Assembly (NCBI GenBank): GCA_964642855.1
Contig: CAZXSK010000019.1
Coordinates: forward strand, 1 to 55,150
Length of the DNA: 55,150 nucleotides
Direction of reading: 5' to 3'
DNA from: CAZXSK01 sp964642855
GTDB taxonomy: Bacteria > Planctomycetota > Phycisphaerae > SM23-33
Part shown: piece by piece, positions 46,349 to 54,384 of the stretch
Layout of the letters: every line of letters starts with the position of its first letter
Position numbering within the stretch: position 1 is the stretch's first letter
The notes under the pieces: model-generated
Database searches by the model: none
What the model was told of the DNA's origin: nothing
The model's input: the letters and a program-made list of their open reading frames with translations, nothing else
Made by a program: the position numbers and the translations under genes

Positions 46349-47305
46349 ATGAACCAGATCATCAGGACGGCGTGGATTCCGCTGCTGGCGGCTATGTTGG
46401 CCGGCTGCAATCCGGCCAATCAGGCGTTTCGTCAGGTGCAGGCAGGCCAGCCCGCTGCCGCCCGATGCGATCTGCCCTCCGGGGTGCATGAGAGCAGATA
46501 CGGACTGGCTGCCCATCACGAGGTGGTCACCTGGATCCCGATTTCCCGAACCAGGACCGATTTCCGTGCCCTGCTCGAAGCCGACCGAGACGTAGTCCTG
46601 GCTGTTCGCAACGAAACCTCCGCCCTGATCGGCCTGCTTTCGGTCTCCATGACCGAGAAGACCGAACTGGTCCTGGCGATTCCCGACGACTGGCTGCGGG
46701 CACCTGACCTGAACGACCCGGTCAAGTTCTCTCGCGACGATTTCCGGGCCGGTGCGTGGCGGGTCGGCGACGACGTGGGCGACCTGGTCGGCCCGCGGGG
46801 CCTGGACGCCAACCAGGTGACAGAAGACATCCCAGCCGATCTGGATGCTCTTGTCACCCGTATCGTCCGCGCGACCAAGGAAGCGTATCTCGAGCGGACC
46901 GAGGCGCTGCACTGGCGGACGTCCGTCGAGATCGCCCGGCCCGATGACGCCAACGAGATCGAACTGTCGCCCGACCAGCGGGCCCGGGAACTGCAGATCC
47001 CGCGCAACATCCGCAACTACCTGCTGATTCTCATCAACGCCGCCCGAATCGTGCCCGATGACACAGGCCGGAGCGGACAGATACTCAGCCTCGAGAAAAC
47101 GGCCGGTTTCGACGACCCGGATATCTGGCAGGGCGTGGAGAACGAGAGCTACTCACGCGAGTGCTGTTTCACCGACGGGCAGGCCCGGATCCGGATGACG
47201 CTTCAGAGGATGTCCGGTCAACGCCTCCGCGTGCGTGTGCAGACAAGCATCTTCGCCTGGCCGGGGCATCCCCATGTCACGAGCATGGTCCTGCACGGGG
47301 GATAG
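46349..47305 (+). CDS. Predicted lipoprotein of unknown function
   Basis: 318 residues from ATG 46349. The lipobox is LLAAMLAGC, lipidation Cys at about residue 20, so the protein should be membrane anchored and exported. The body has no recognised fold; it is acidic and mixed, with a hydrophilic VGPRGLDANQVTEDIPADLD region. It lies 26 bases before a prepilin-type gene on the same strand, so the two may work together at the surface. Confidence 0.7.
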   Translation: MNQIIRTAWIPLLAAMLAGCNPANQAFRQVQAGQPAAARCDLPSGVHESRYGLAAHHEVVTWIPISRTRTDFRALLEADRDVVLAVRNETSALIGLLSVSMTEKTELVLAIPDDWLRAPDLNDPVKFSRDDFRAGAWRVGDDVGDLVGPRGLDANQVTEDIPADLDALVTRIVRATKEAYLERTEALHWRTSVEIARPDDANEIELSPDQRARELQIPRNIRNYLLILINAARIVPDDTGRSGQILSLEKTAGFDDPDIWQGVENESYSRECCFTDGQARIRMTLQRMSGQRLRVRVQTSIFAWPGHPHVTSMVLHGG

Positions 47306-47331
47306 GCCGGCGAGAAGCAGAGGGGAAACTC

Positions 47332-48210
47332 GTGAGCAAATCAGAGGGATTCACGCTGGTTGAGCTGCTGGTGGCCGTCGCGATCATCGCGATGCTCCTG
47401 GCGATGCTGGTTCCTTCCCTTTCTTCTGCCCGGCAGAAGGCGAAACTCACCACCTGCCTGGGGACCATCCGTGTCTGCTCGACATCCCTTGCAGGCTACG
47501 CCGGGAGTCACGACGGCTGCCTGCCGCCATTTGCATTCAGCGACTACTCCGGCGACCTGCCCCTGTCCGGCCATTGGGGTGGGGCAGGCGAACAGGGAGA
47601 CCCGACCGGCTTTGGCCGGCGTGGCGTGGACGACGTCAATCTGCAGGTGCTCGTCAAACAGGAGTACCTCGACCCCACGCGGATGTGGTGTCCGGCGTCG
47701 TCCCTTCGCAGCGACGGATCGGCCAGCCGGTTCCCGCACACCCGCCGGTTCAGCAGTTACTGCCTCCGCCTGCCTGCATCGGAAGACCTGTTCGACCGGG
47801 CGCCGGGCCTGGCCTGGCGCGGAGGAAAGCTGCTGGGGATCTTCGCCCAGGCAGCCGGCGGACAACGCATCCGCGTGGGCAGCGCCTACCAGCGTGTGCC
47901 GCGCGTGCGGCTGCACCAGCTCTATCGTCTGCAAGGCAGCGGAGAAGACAGCCGGAGCTTCCTGCCTGTTCGAGACACGCTGCTGGCCGACCCGTTCTGG
48001 CAGCGCGCGGGGGACGATGGGCGGTACCGCGTGCGACGCGGGCTTTGCCACGGTCCGTGGCTTAACGCTGCCCGCGGGGACGGTTCGGCCGGGAGTTTCC
48101 GCGTCCCGCCCGCCGGGCCGGCCGATCTGCTCGGGTCGGTCGAGGATGACGGTCAGCACTACGCGACGTTCGCCCGCACGATGTGGACCTGGCTGGACGA
48201 GCATCGCTAG
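47332..48210 (+). CDS. Prepilin-type protein (pseudopilin)
   Basis: 292 residues, GTG start with AGAGGGG upstream. GFTLVELLVAVAIIAMLLAML at residues 7-27 is a prepilin leader with the conserved Glu. A C-terminal FLDGH-type motif was not found; DDGQHYATFARTMWTWLDEHR ends the protein. This is a second pseudopilin in the window but unlike the first in length and tail. It follows the lipoprotein gene by 26 bases. Confidence 0.82.
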   Translation: MSKSEGFTLVELLVAVAIIAMLLAMLVPSLSSARQKAKLTTCLGTIRVCSTSLAGYAGSHDGCLPPFAFSDYSGDLPLSGHWGGAGEQGDPTGFGRRGVDDVNLQVLVKQEYLDPTRMWCPASSLRSDGSASRFPHTRRFSSYCLRLPASEDLFDRAPGLAWRGGKLLGIFAQAAGGQRIRVGSAYQRVPRVRLHQLYRLQGSGEDSRSFLPVRDTLLADPFWQRAGDDGRYRVRRGLCHGPWLNAARGDGSAGSFRVPPAGPADLLGSVEDDGQHYATFARTMWTWLDEHR

Positions 48211-48339
48211 GAACGGTGTTCGCATCTCAGTTCGGGCTGCGAGCGGTCCTCCAGCCGGGGCGGAGGTCCTGAAGTCCTTTCCGGGCGTCGCCGGGATCGC
48301 GCTTGGCCGCGAGGCCGGGCAGGCCTACACTGGACGGCC

Positions 48340-49116
48340 ATGAAGATCCTCATCAGCAACGACGACGGCGTGCTCGCACCGGGCCTGGCGAGTCTTTACG
48401 CCGCGATGGCCGATCTGGGCGACGTGACCGTGGTGGCCCCGGACTCTCCCCAGTCCGCAGCCGGCCACTCGATCACCATCCGCGGGCCCCTGTCGGTACG
48501 GAAGGTGCACGTGGAAGGCCCGCGGGATTTCCACGCCATCAGCGTGGACGGCCGGCCTGCCGATTGCGTTCGCCTGGCGATCTTCGAACTGCTCGACGGC
48601 CCGCCGGACCTGGTGCTCAGCGGCATCAACGCCGGGGCGAACGTGGGGATCCACGTGTTCTACTCGGGCACGGTCGCCGCGGCCGCCGAGGGGGCGATGT
48701 TCCGCATCCCAGCCGTGGCGTTCTCGGCGGAGGTCGCCGACGGCGAGGTCGATTTTCCCCGTGCAGCGACGTACTGCCGCGGCGTGCTCGAGGCCATCCT
48801 CGCCGACGGCCTGGGCCCGGGCGATCTGGTGAACGTCAACGTTCCCTCGTTCAGCCGCGGGGCGCCCAAAGGCGTGAAGGTCACCCACCAGTCCACCGTC
48901 GAGTTGCGGGACGTCTACCGCAAGATGCACACCGAGGGCGACCGCGACATCTACGAGATCGTGGACTTCAGCTTCGATACGGGCGACCCCGACAGCGATG
49001 TCGCCTCGCTGGCAGCGGGATTCGTGACGGTAACCCCCCTGCACGTCGACATGACCCACCATCCGAGCCTGGGCAGGCTTTCGGGCGTTCGCTGGCCGGA
49101 GCAGCAGGAGGGGTGA
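48340..49116 (+). CDS. surE: 5'/3'-nucleotidase SurE
   Basis: 258 residues. It starts MKILISNDDG (D8 and D9 are metal ligands), then PDSPQSAAGHSIT and SGINAGANVG, all SurE motifs. It removes phosphate from nucleoside monophosphates and from exopolyphosphate-type substrates under stationary or starvation conditions. It is convergent with phoB, which adds to a phosphate-linked neighbourhood. Confidence 0.95.
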   Translation: MKILISNDDGVLAPGLASLYAAMADLGDVTVVAPDSPQSAAGHSITIRGPLSVRKVHVEGPRDFHAISVDGRPADCVRLAIFELLDGPPDLVLSGINAGANVGIHVFYSGTVAAAAEGAMFRIPAVAFSAEVADGEVDFPRAATYCRGVLEAILADGLGPGDLVNVNVPSFSRGAPKGVKVTHQSTVELRDVYRKMHTEGDRDIYEIVDFSFDTGDPDSDVASLAAGFVTVTPLHVDMTHHPSLGRLSGVRWPEQQEG

Positions 49117-49153
49117 ACAACTCGCAGGCGATTTGCACGACGGGGGAGGGTGC

Positions 49154-49858
49154 TCAGGCTTCCTGCTCGGCCTCGGTGGCCAGGCGATAGCCCACGCCGC
49201 GGACGGTCTGGATCATCTTGCGGGCGGGCCCGAGTTTCCGCCGCAGGGCAGCGAGATGCACGTCGATGGTCCGGTCGGTGACGACGGCGTCGTAGCCCAT
49301 GGCGTGGTCGATGAGCTGGTTGCGGCTGAGCACGCGCCCCCGGGCAGAGACAATCGCCACCAGGATGCGGAACTCGGTGAGCGTCAGCGAAACGCTCTTG
49401 CCCTCCACCTCGACCTGGTGGGTATCCTGGTTGATCTTGATCGGACCTGCCTGGAGGACACCCTTTTCGCTGCCCACGACCGCTTCGGAACGTCGGAGGA
49501 CGGCAGCGACTCTTGCCAGCAGCACCGACATGCTGAAGGGCTTGGTCACGTAGTCGTCGGCTCCGAGGTGCAGGCCCACGACGATATCGCTTTCCTCGCT
49601 GCGTGCGGTGAGCATGATGACCGGGAGGTCAGCGGTCTGGGGGTCGCTGCGGATTTCCTTGAGCAGGTCGGTTCCGGGCATGCCCGGCAGCATGATGTCC
49701 ACCAGCGCCAGGTCGGGGGTGTCCGAACGGATGCGTTGAAGCCCCGTTCGTCCGTCGTAGGCGACGTCGACGTCGTAGTGTTCGCGTTTGAGACGCATGG
49801 CTACCAGCTCGGCCATGTCTCGTTCGTCTTCCACGATGAGCACGCGTTTCTTGGCCAT
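49154..49858 (-). CDS. phoB: Response regulator, PhoB/OmpR family
   Basis: 234 residues from ATG 49858; the longer frame to 50554 crosses the pst promoter and is a shadow. The receiver domain has acceptor D54 (ALVDIMLPG) and K105 (VTKPF). The winged-helix output domain includes LTLTEFRILVAIVSARGRVLSRNQLI and DRTIDVHLAALRRKLG. It is divergent from the pstSCAB genes, which identifies it as PhoB. The partner kinase PhoR is not in the window. Confidence 0.9.
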   Translation of the reverse strand: MAKKRVLIVEDERDMAELVAMRLKREHYDVDVAYDGRTGLQRIRSDTPDLALVDIMLPGMPGTDLLKEIRSDPQTADLPVIMLTARSEESDIVVGLHLGADDYVTKPFSMSVLLARVAAVLRRSEAVVGSEKGVLQAGPIKINQDTHQVEVEGKSVSLTLTEFRILVAIVSARGRVLSRNQLIDHAMGYDAVVTDRTIDVHLAALRRKLGPARKMIQTVRGVGYRLATEAEQEA

Positions 49859-50004
49859 TGGCGGAGATTCTACCGGTCCGAAAGGTACTCGACAACGGGG
49901 GTTTCGGCGTCTATGCGCAATCTTCACCTTGCCGACGCATCTCCTTAACGGAGTCTGCGTAATCTTAGCGCAGGCGACCCGGGCGGTTGGACGCCGTCTC
50001 CAGA

Positions 50005-50021
50005 TTAACGCCGTCTTAACG
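50005..50021 (+). promoter_or_regulatory. Pho-box-like direct repeat upstream of pstS
   Basis: TTAACG occurs at 50005-50010 and again at 50016-50021, an 11-base period (one helical turn), 127 bases before pstS. A third TTAACG is at 49945-49950. Tandem TTAACA-type repeats are how PhoP/PhoB proteins bind, so these are the likely sites of the divergent phoB product. Confidence 0.5.
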
Positions 50022-50147
50022 TTGGCTTTGCCCAACCTTCTCGCGGATCCCGTAGTCATGGAGAGGTGACGTTTTGCCCCCGGCCGGGTGGCTGGGAGCA
50101 GAGACAACGATGGGAAAATGAACACGGGAAATCCAAGGAGAAACCCA

Positions 50148-50996
50148 ATGACTCGCACCCTGAAGATGTTGCTTTGTGTGGCCCTGGTCGTCTCGCCGAC
50201 GAGCCTGGGCCTGACCGCCGACGATGCCAGCGACAGCAAGGTCAAGCTGACGATCGAAGGTTCGACCACGGTCGGCCCGATCGCCGAAGCCTTCGCCCAG
50301 TACATGATGGGCCAGGACAAGAACCTCAGCATCACCGTCAAGAAGACCGGCAGCGGTGACGGTGCAGCTGCCCTCGTCGATGGCCGGTGCGACATCGCCA
50401 CGATGAGCCGCTTCATGAAGGACAAGGAATTCGCCCAGGCCGTCGACAAGGGCATCATGCCCGTCGCCCACGTGGTGGCGATGGACGGCATCTGCGTGAT
50501 CGTCAACCCCCGCAACAAGGTCAACGCCCTGACCACCCAGCAGGTCAAGGACATCTACCTCGGAAAGATCACCAACTGGAGCGAGATCGGCGGCCCGGAC
50601 ATGAAGATCGTCGCCTTCACGCGTGACAGCTCCTCCGGTACTTTCGAGACGTTCCACAAGCTCGTGATGGGCAAGGAAAAGATGGCCTCGGGCGTCGAGA
50701 CCGTCGGCTCCAACCCCCAGGCCCACGCCCGCGTCTCCAAGACCGACGGCGCCATCGCCTACGTCGGCCTGGGCTTCGTGGACAAGAAGGTCAAAGCCTT
50801 GACGATGAACGGCGTGATGCCTTCCAAGAAGACCATCGCCTCGGGCAAGTATCCCATCGCCCGTCCGCTGTACTGCTTCACCGACGGCTATCCCAAGCTG
50901 GGCTCCAAGGCTCACGAGTTCGTGACCTTGCACCTGACCCTCAAGGGCCAGGACCTCGTCGAGGGTGCCGGTTTCGTCCCCCTGACCGACTATTAA
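50148..50996 (+). CDS. pstS: Phosphate ABC transporter substrate-binding protein
   Basis: 282 residues, AAGGAG ribosome site before ATG 50148. A signal peptide (MTRTLKMLLCVALVVSPTSLGL) precedes LTIEGSTTVGPIAEAFAQYM and GSGDGAAALVDGRCDIATMSR, which form the phosphate pocket. FTRDSSSGTFETF carries the Ser residues that hold phosphate. It delivers phosphate to PstCA. The signal region has no lipobox, so it is soluble in the periplasm. Confidence 0.95.
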   Translation: MTRTLKMLLCVALVVSPTSLGLTADDASDSKVKLTIEGSTTVGPIAEAFAQYMMGQDKNLSITVKKTGSGDGAAALVDGRCDIATMSRFMKDKEFAQAVDKGIMPVAHVVAMDGICVIVNPRNKVNALTTQQVKDIYLGKITNWSEIGGPDMKIVAFTRDSSSGTFETFHKLVMGKEKMASGVETVGSNPQAHARVSKTDGAIAYVGLGFVDKKVKALTMNGVMPSKKTIASGKYPIARPLYCFTDGYPKLGSKAHEFVTLHLTLKGQDLVEGAGFVPLTDY

Positions 50997-51026
50997 TCGA
51001 CACCCAGCCGAGAGGTTGAGAGTCCC

Positions 51027-52607
51027 TTGAATACAGACTCAGACGTATCTGAAAAAGCATCGCAGAAGGCAGCAGCGGCCAGGTTCAATCGGCCGCTGCT
51101 GCTCACTGCGCAGCAGGACCTGGCCGGCTACGTCGTCTCCATCATCGGCAAAGTGCTGCTGACGACGATCACGTCGCTGACGATCCTGTCGGTCTTCCTG
51201 ATCTTCTTTTTCATCATCCTCAAAGCCTGGCCGTACTTCCGCGGCTACCACAGCCTGCACTTTTCCGGCGACGACACCACCACTTCAGCTGTCTACGCCC
51301 AGCGCGAGGTCGAGCACGTCACGCTCAAGTGCGATGCATGGCTGAAGGAAGGCGGGGTTCGCCTGAAGGTCCGGTCCACCCCCCAGGGGTCATACTTCGC
51401 CGAACTCCGGCGCGACCGCCTGGCGATCGGTCGGACCGATGCCCAAGGCAAGGACGACATTCTTGCCGAGAGGCAGCTCCTGCCCCCCGACAAAGCCGGC
51501 AGCGTCAGCGAGCAGCACCTCCCCGCCGACGAGTGGACAATGGACGTGGTCTTCACAGCCGCTCCGGACTACCTGAAACTCTCCGTCAAGGACCGCCCCG
51601 ATCTCGAGGTCCAGCACCAGGCCACGCTTGGGGAAGGCAAGGTCGAGATCACCCCAACCGGCGACAAGGCCAACGTGTACGTCGAGGACCTCTTCGTCGT
51701 GCCTTACGTGCCCGAGTCGGTCAGCGAGGAAGACGCCGAATCCCCGCGCTACGCTCCCGCCCAGTTCGACTTCGACTGGAACGCCGACGGCTGGAAGCTC
51801 GCCGGCGGCTGGGGCATCGGGAAGCACACCGGCGGGCTCGACGAAATGTTCGGCAGCGCCAAGTGGTACCCCACCCACGACGCTGCCCCCAACTTCGGCG
51901 GCCTGCCACTGTTCTACGGCTCGGGGATCGTCACCCTCGGAGCCATGGTCATCGCCGTGCCCATCGGCCTGATGGCCGCGGTGTTCCTCAGCGACATCGT
52001 CTCGTTCCGGATCCGCCAGATCGTCAAGCCCGTGGTCGAAATGCTCGCGGCGATTCCGTCGGTCGCGTACGGCTTCTTCGCGGTGCTGGTGGTCGCGCCC
52101 TGGCTGCAGAACCACCTCGGCCTCTCCAGCGGCACCAACGCGCTGAACGCATCGCTGCTGCTGGCCGTCATGGCCGTGCCGACCATCGTGAGCATCTCCG
52201 AAGACGCGCTGTCGGCAATCGGGCGCGACCTCCGCGAAGGCGCCTACGCCTTGGGCTCGACCCGGGCAGAGGTCATGCTGAAGGTCGTCATCCCCGCCGC
52301 CCACAGCGGGATCATCGCCGCGGTCATCCTGGGCGTCATGCGAGCGGTCGGCGAGACCATGCTCGTATGGATGGCAGCCGGCATGTCAGCCGATATCCCC
52401 ACCCCGTGGTGGGACCTCACCGCCTCGGTCCGCACGCTGACAGCCACCATCGCCCAGGAGATGGGCGAGGCCCCCGAGGGCGGCATGCATCGCCAGGCGC
52501 TGTTCGCCACCGGCTTTGCCCTGCTGCTGATCACCTTCATCCTGAACATGGCCAGTGAGTACTTCCTGGGTCGTGCGAAGCGCGTCGTGAGGGGCAAGGT
52601 CAAATGA
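51027..52607 (+). CDS. pstC: Phosphate ABC transporter permease PstC with enlarged periplasmic loop
   Basis: 526 residues, TTG start (51027), about 200 longer than usual. TM1 (about 36-66) is followed by an extra segment of roughly residues 72-290, rich in beta strands (EHVTLKCDAWLKEGGVRLKV, then WTMDVVFTAAPDYLKLSVKD, KANVYVEDLFVVPY), with the look of a laminin/ConA-like carbohydrate-binding fold. The permease core starts at about 292 and has the EAA loop GRDLREGAYALGSTRAEVML. The overlap with pstA is ATGA, so translation is coupled. Confidence 0.9.
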   Translation: MNTDSDVSEKASQKAAAARFNRPLLLTAQQDLAGYVVSIIGKVLLTTITSLTILSVFLIFFFIILKAWPYFRGYHSLHFSGDDTTTSAVYAQREVEHVTLKCDAWLKEGGVRLKVRSTPQGSYFAELRRDRLAIGRTDAQGKDDILAERQLLPPDKAGSVSEQHLPADEWTMDVVFTAAPDYLKLSVKDRPDLEVQHQATLGEGKVEITPTGDKANVYVEDLFVVPYVPESVSEEDAESPRYAPAQFDFDWNADGWKLAGGWGIGKHTGGLDEMFGSAKWYPTHDAAPNFGGLPLFYGSGIVTLGAMVIAVPIGLMAAVFLSDIVSFRIRQIVKPVVEMLAAIPSVAYGFFAVLVVAPWLQNHLGLSSGTNALNASLLLAVMAVPTIVSISEDALSAIGRDLREGAYALGSTRAEVMLKVVIPAAHSGIIAAVILGVMRAVGETMLVWMAAGMSADIPTPWWDLTASVRTLTATIAQEMGEAPEGGMHRQALFATGFALLLITFILNMASEYFLGRAKRVVRGKVK

Positions 52608-54367
52608 GACGAATCCTGCGATCCATCACCAACAACGCCTTTACCGGCGTGGCCTGGCTGTCGATCCTGCTGATGACCGGTGCGCTGGTGATCATCCTCG
52701 GGCCCATGCTGCTCAAAGGCACCGAAGCGGTGTTTTTCGATTCCACCATCGAGTTCCGCAAGATGCGGGCCAATGAGGATATCTTCCATCTGGTTTCGAT
52801 CGACCAGGAGGACCTCCAGGCGGAGATCGACGAAACCGAGAAAGCCCGTAGCGAACTCTACGCGATCCTCGACCAGTTCGCCCGGGGCCTGGACACCACC
52901 TGGAAAGTGCAGCGGAGCGAGATGATCCTCCGCCAGCTCAAGGACCAGCTGGAGAACCGCCTCGGCCAGGGCGAGCACAACATCTCCCAGGACCGCCACG
53001 ACGAAATCGAACGCGCGGGCAAGCGCATCGACCGCTACATCCGCAAGGCCCTGGAAGCCGAGGACAAGGAAACCGCCCGCGCCTACCTCGACCGGGCCCT
53101 GCGCTACGAAGAGGACCCGGTGCTGGAAGGCACTGCCGCCCAGGAGTTCTTCCCCCTCGCCCACGAGTACAAGGAGATCATCGACGACCCCAACGTGGAC
53201 CTGTCCCTGAGAAGCAGGACCACCTCGTCCTTCGAACCGAGGGTCATGGATGCATCGTTCTACCTCGGGCGATCCGGAGACGTCCCCCGCAAGCAGGTCA
53301 AGCAGATCTCCTATGCCGAAGGCATCCGCCTGCTGCGAGCGAAACTCGGTGAGCTGTTCGGGCCCAGGCCGGGCCGGCCTGCACGGGCAGAGAACATGCG
53401 GTACCGTTACGGCGCGACCCGCATGGACATGGCCCGCAAGGCCCGCGAGGAACTGCTGACGATGTCCGTCCAGGTCGACACCGGCGCCAAGCTCCTGCAG
53501 GAAAGGCAGGTCGACCGGTCCAAGCTCTTCGACGGCAAGCTGGACGCATTCTTCGTGATGGTCCGCGACGACGAGCAGTTCGCACGCATGCTCGCCCCCC
53601 AGGGCGAGTTCTACTGGCAGTACTTCGTCGACCGCTCCGTGCCCGGCCACCGGTTCGGGGGCGTGGGCCCGGAAATCGTCGGCACCATGCTGCTGACAAT
53701 CCTGGCGATGCTCTTCGCCGTGCCGGTGGGCATCATCACCGCGGCATATCTCGTTGAGGTAGCCAGCGACAATGTCTTTGTGAAGGTCATCCGGATGTGT
53801 ATCAACACGCTGGCCGGCGTGCCGAGCATCGTGTTCGGCCTGTTCGGCTTGGCACTGTTCGTGCTGGTCGTCCAGCCTGCACTGGGAATCAAGAGCGAGC
53901 CGACCATCTTCGCCGGTGGCCTGACGCTGGCGGTAATGATCCTGCCGATTGTCATCCGCGCCAGCGAGGAGGCCATCCGCTCGGTGCCCCAGTCCTACAA
54001 GGAAGCGTCGTTGGCACTCGGGGCGGGAGGCCTGCGGACCTTCCTGACGGTAACCCTCCCGGCTGCCCTGCCGGGCGTGCTGACCGGAACGATTCTCAGC
54101 ATGAGTCGCGCAGCCGGGGAAACCGCCCCCATTCTGTTCACCGCCGCAGTTGCCTACACCGGGGGCATTCCCGAATCAATCTTCGAGGGCGGAACGATGG
54201 CCCTTTCCTACAGCGCCTACGACGTCGCCGTCGGCGATCGAACGGCCATGGACACCCCGCACAATCAGTATGGCATCATCATGACGCTGATCATGCTGGT
54301 GCTCCTGCTCAACATCGCAGCAATCGTTTTGCGTTCCCGCGTAGCCCGCAAGCTCCGCGGACAATAA
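52604..54367 (+). CDS. pstA: Phosphate ABC transporter permease PstA with long coiled-coil insert
   Basis: 587 residues against the usual 280-300. TM1 at about 13-36 is followed by about 300 residues of largely helical, charged protein (EIDETEKARSELYAILDQFA, MILRQLKDQLENRLGQGEH) and then the normal permease core from residue 350 (FGGVGPEIVGTMLLTILAML), with the EAA loop VPQSYKEASLALGAGGLRTF. The insert is predicted to be periplasmic and coiled-coil rich. It starts on the pstC stop. Confidence 0.9.
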   Translation: MRRILRSITNNAFTGVAWLSILLMTGALVIILGPMLLKGTEAVFFDSTIEFRKMRANEDIFHLVSIDQEDLQAEIDETEKARSELYAILDQFARGLDTTWKVQRSEMILRQLKDQLENRLGQGEHNISQDRHDEIERAGKRIDRYIRKALEAEDKETARAYLDRALRYEEDPVLEGTAAQEFFPLAHEYKEIIDDPNVDLSLRSRTTSSFEPRVMDASFYLGRSGDVPRKQVKQISYAEGIRLLRAKLGELFGPRPGRPARAENMRYRYGATRMDMARKAREELLTMSVQVDTGAKLLQERQVDRSKLFDGKLDAFFVMVRDDEQFARMLAPQGEFYWQYFVDRSVPGHRFGGVGPEIVGTMLLTILAMLFAVPVGIITAAYLVEVASDNVFVKVIRMCINTLAGVPSIVFGLFGLALFVLVVQPALGIKSEPTIFAGGLTLAVMILPIVIRASEEAIRSVPQSYKEASLALGAGGLRTFLTVTLPAALPGVLTGTILSMSRAAGETAPILFTAAVAYTGGIPESIFEGGTMALSYSAYDVAVGDRTAMDTPHNQYGIIMTLIMLVLLLNIAAIVLRSRVARKLRGQ

Positions 54368-54384
54368 CCGGAAAGATGGAAACC

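Noticed and set aside
49859..50554. N-terminal extension of PhoB to 50554
   Set aside because: It would cross the pst regulatory region and the pstS start; a good start at 49858 fits family length.
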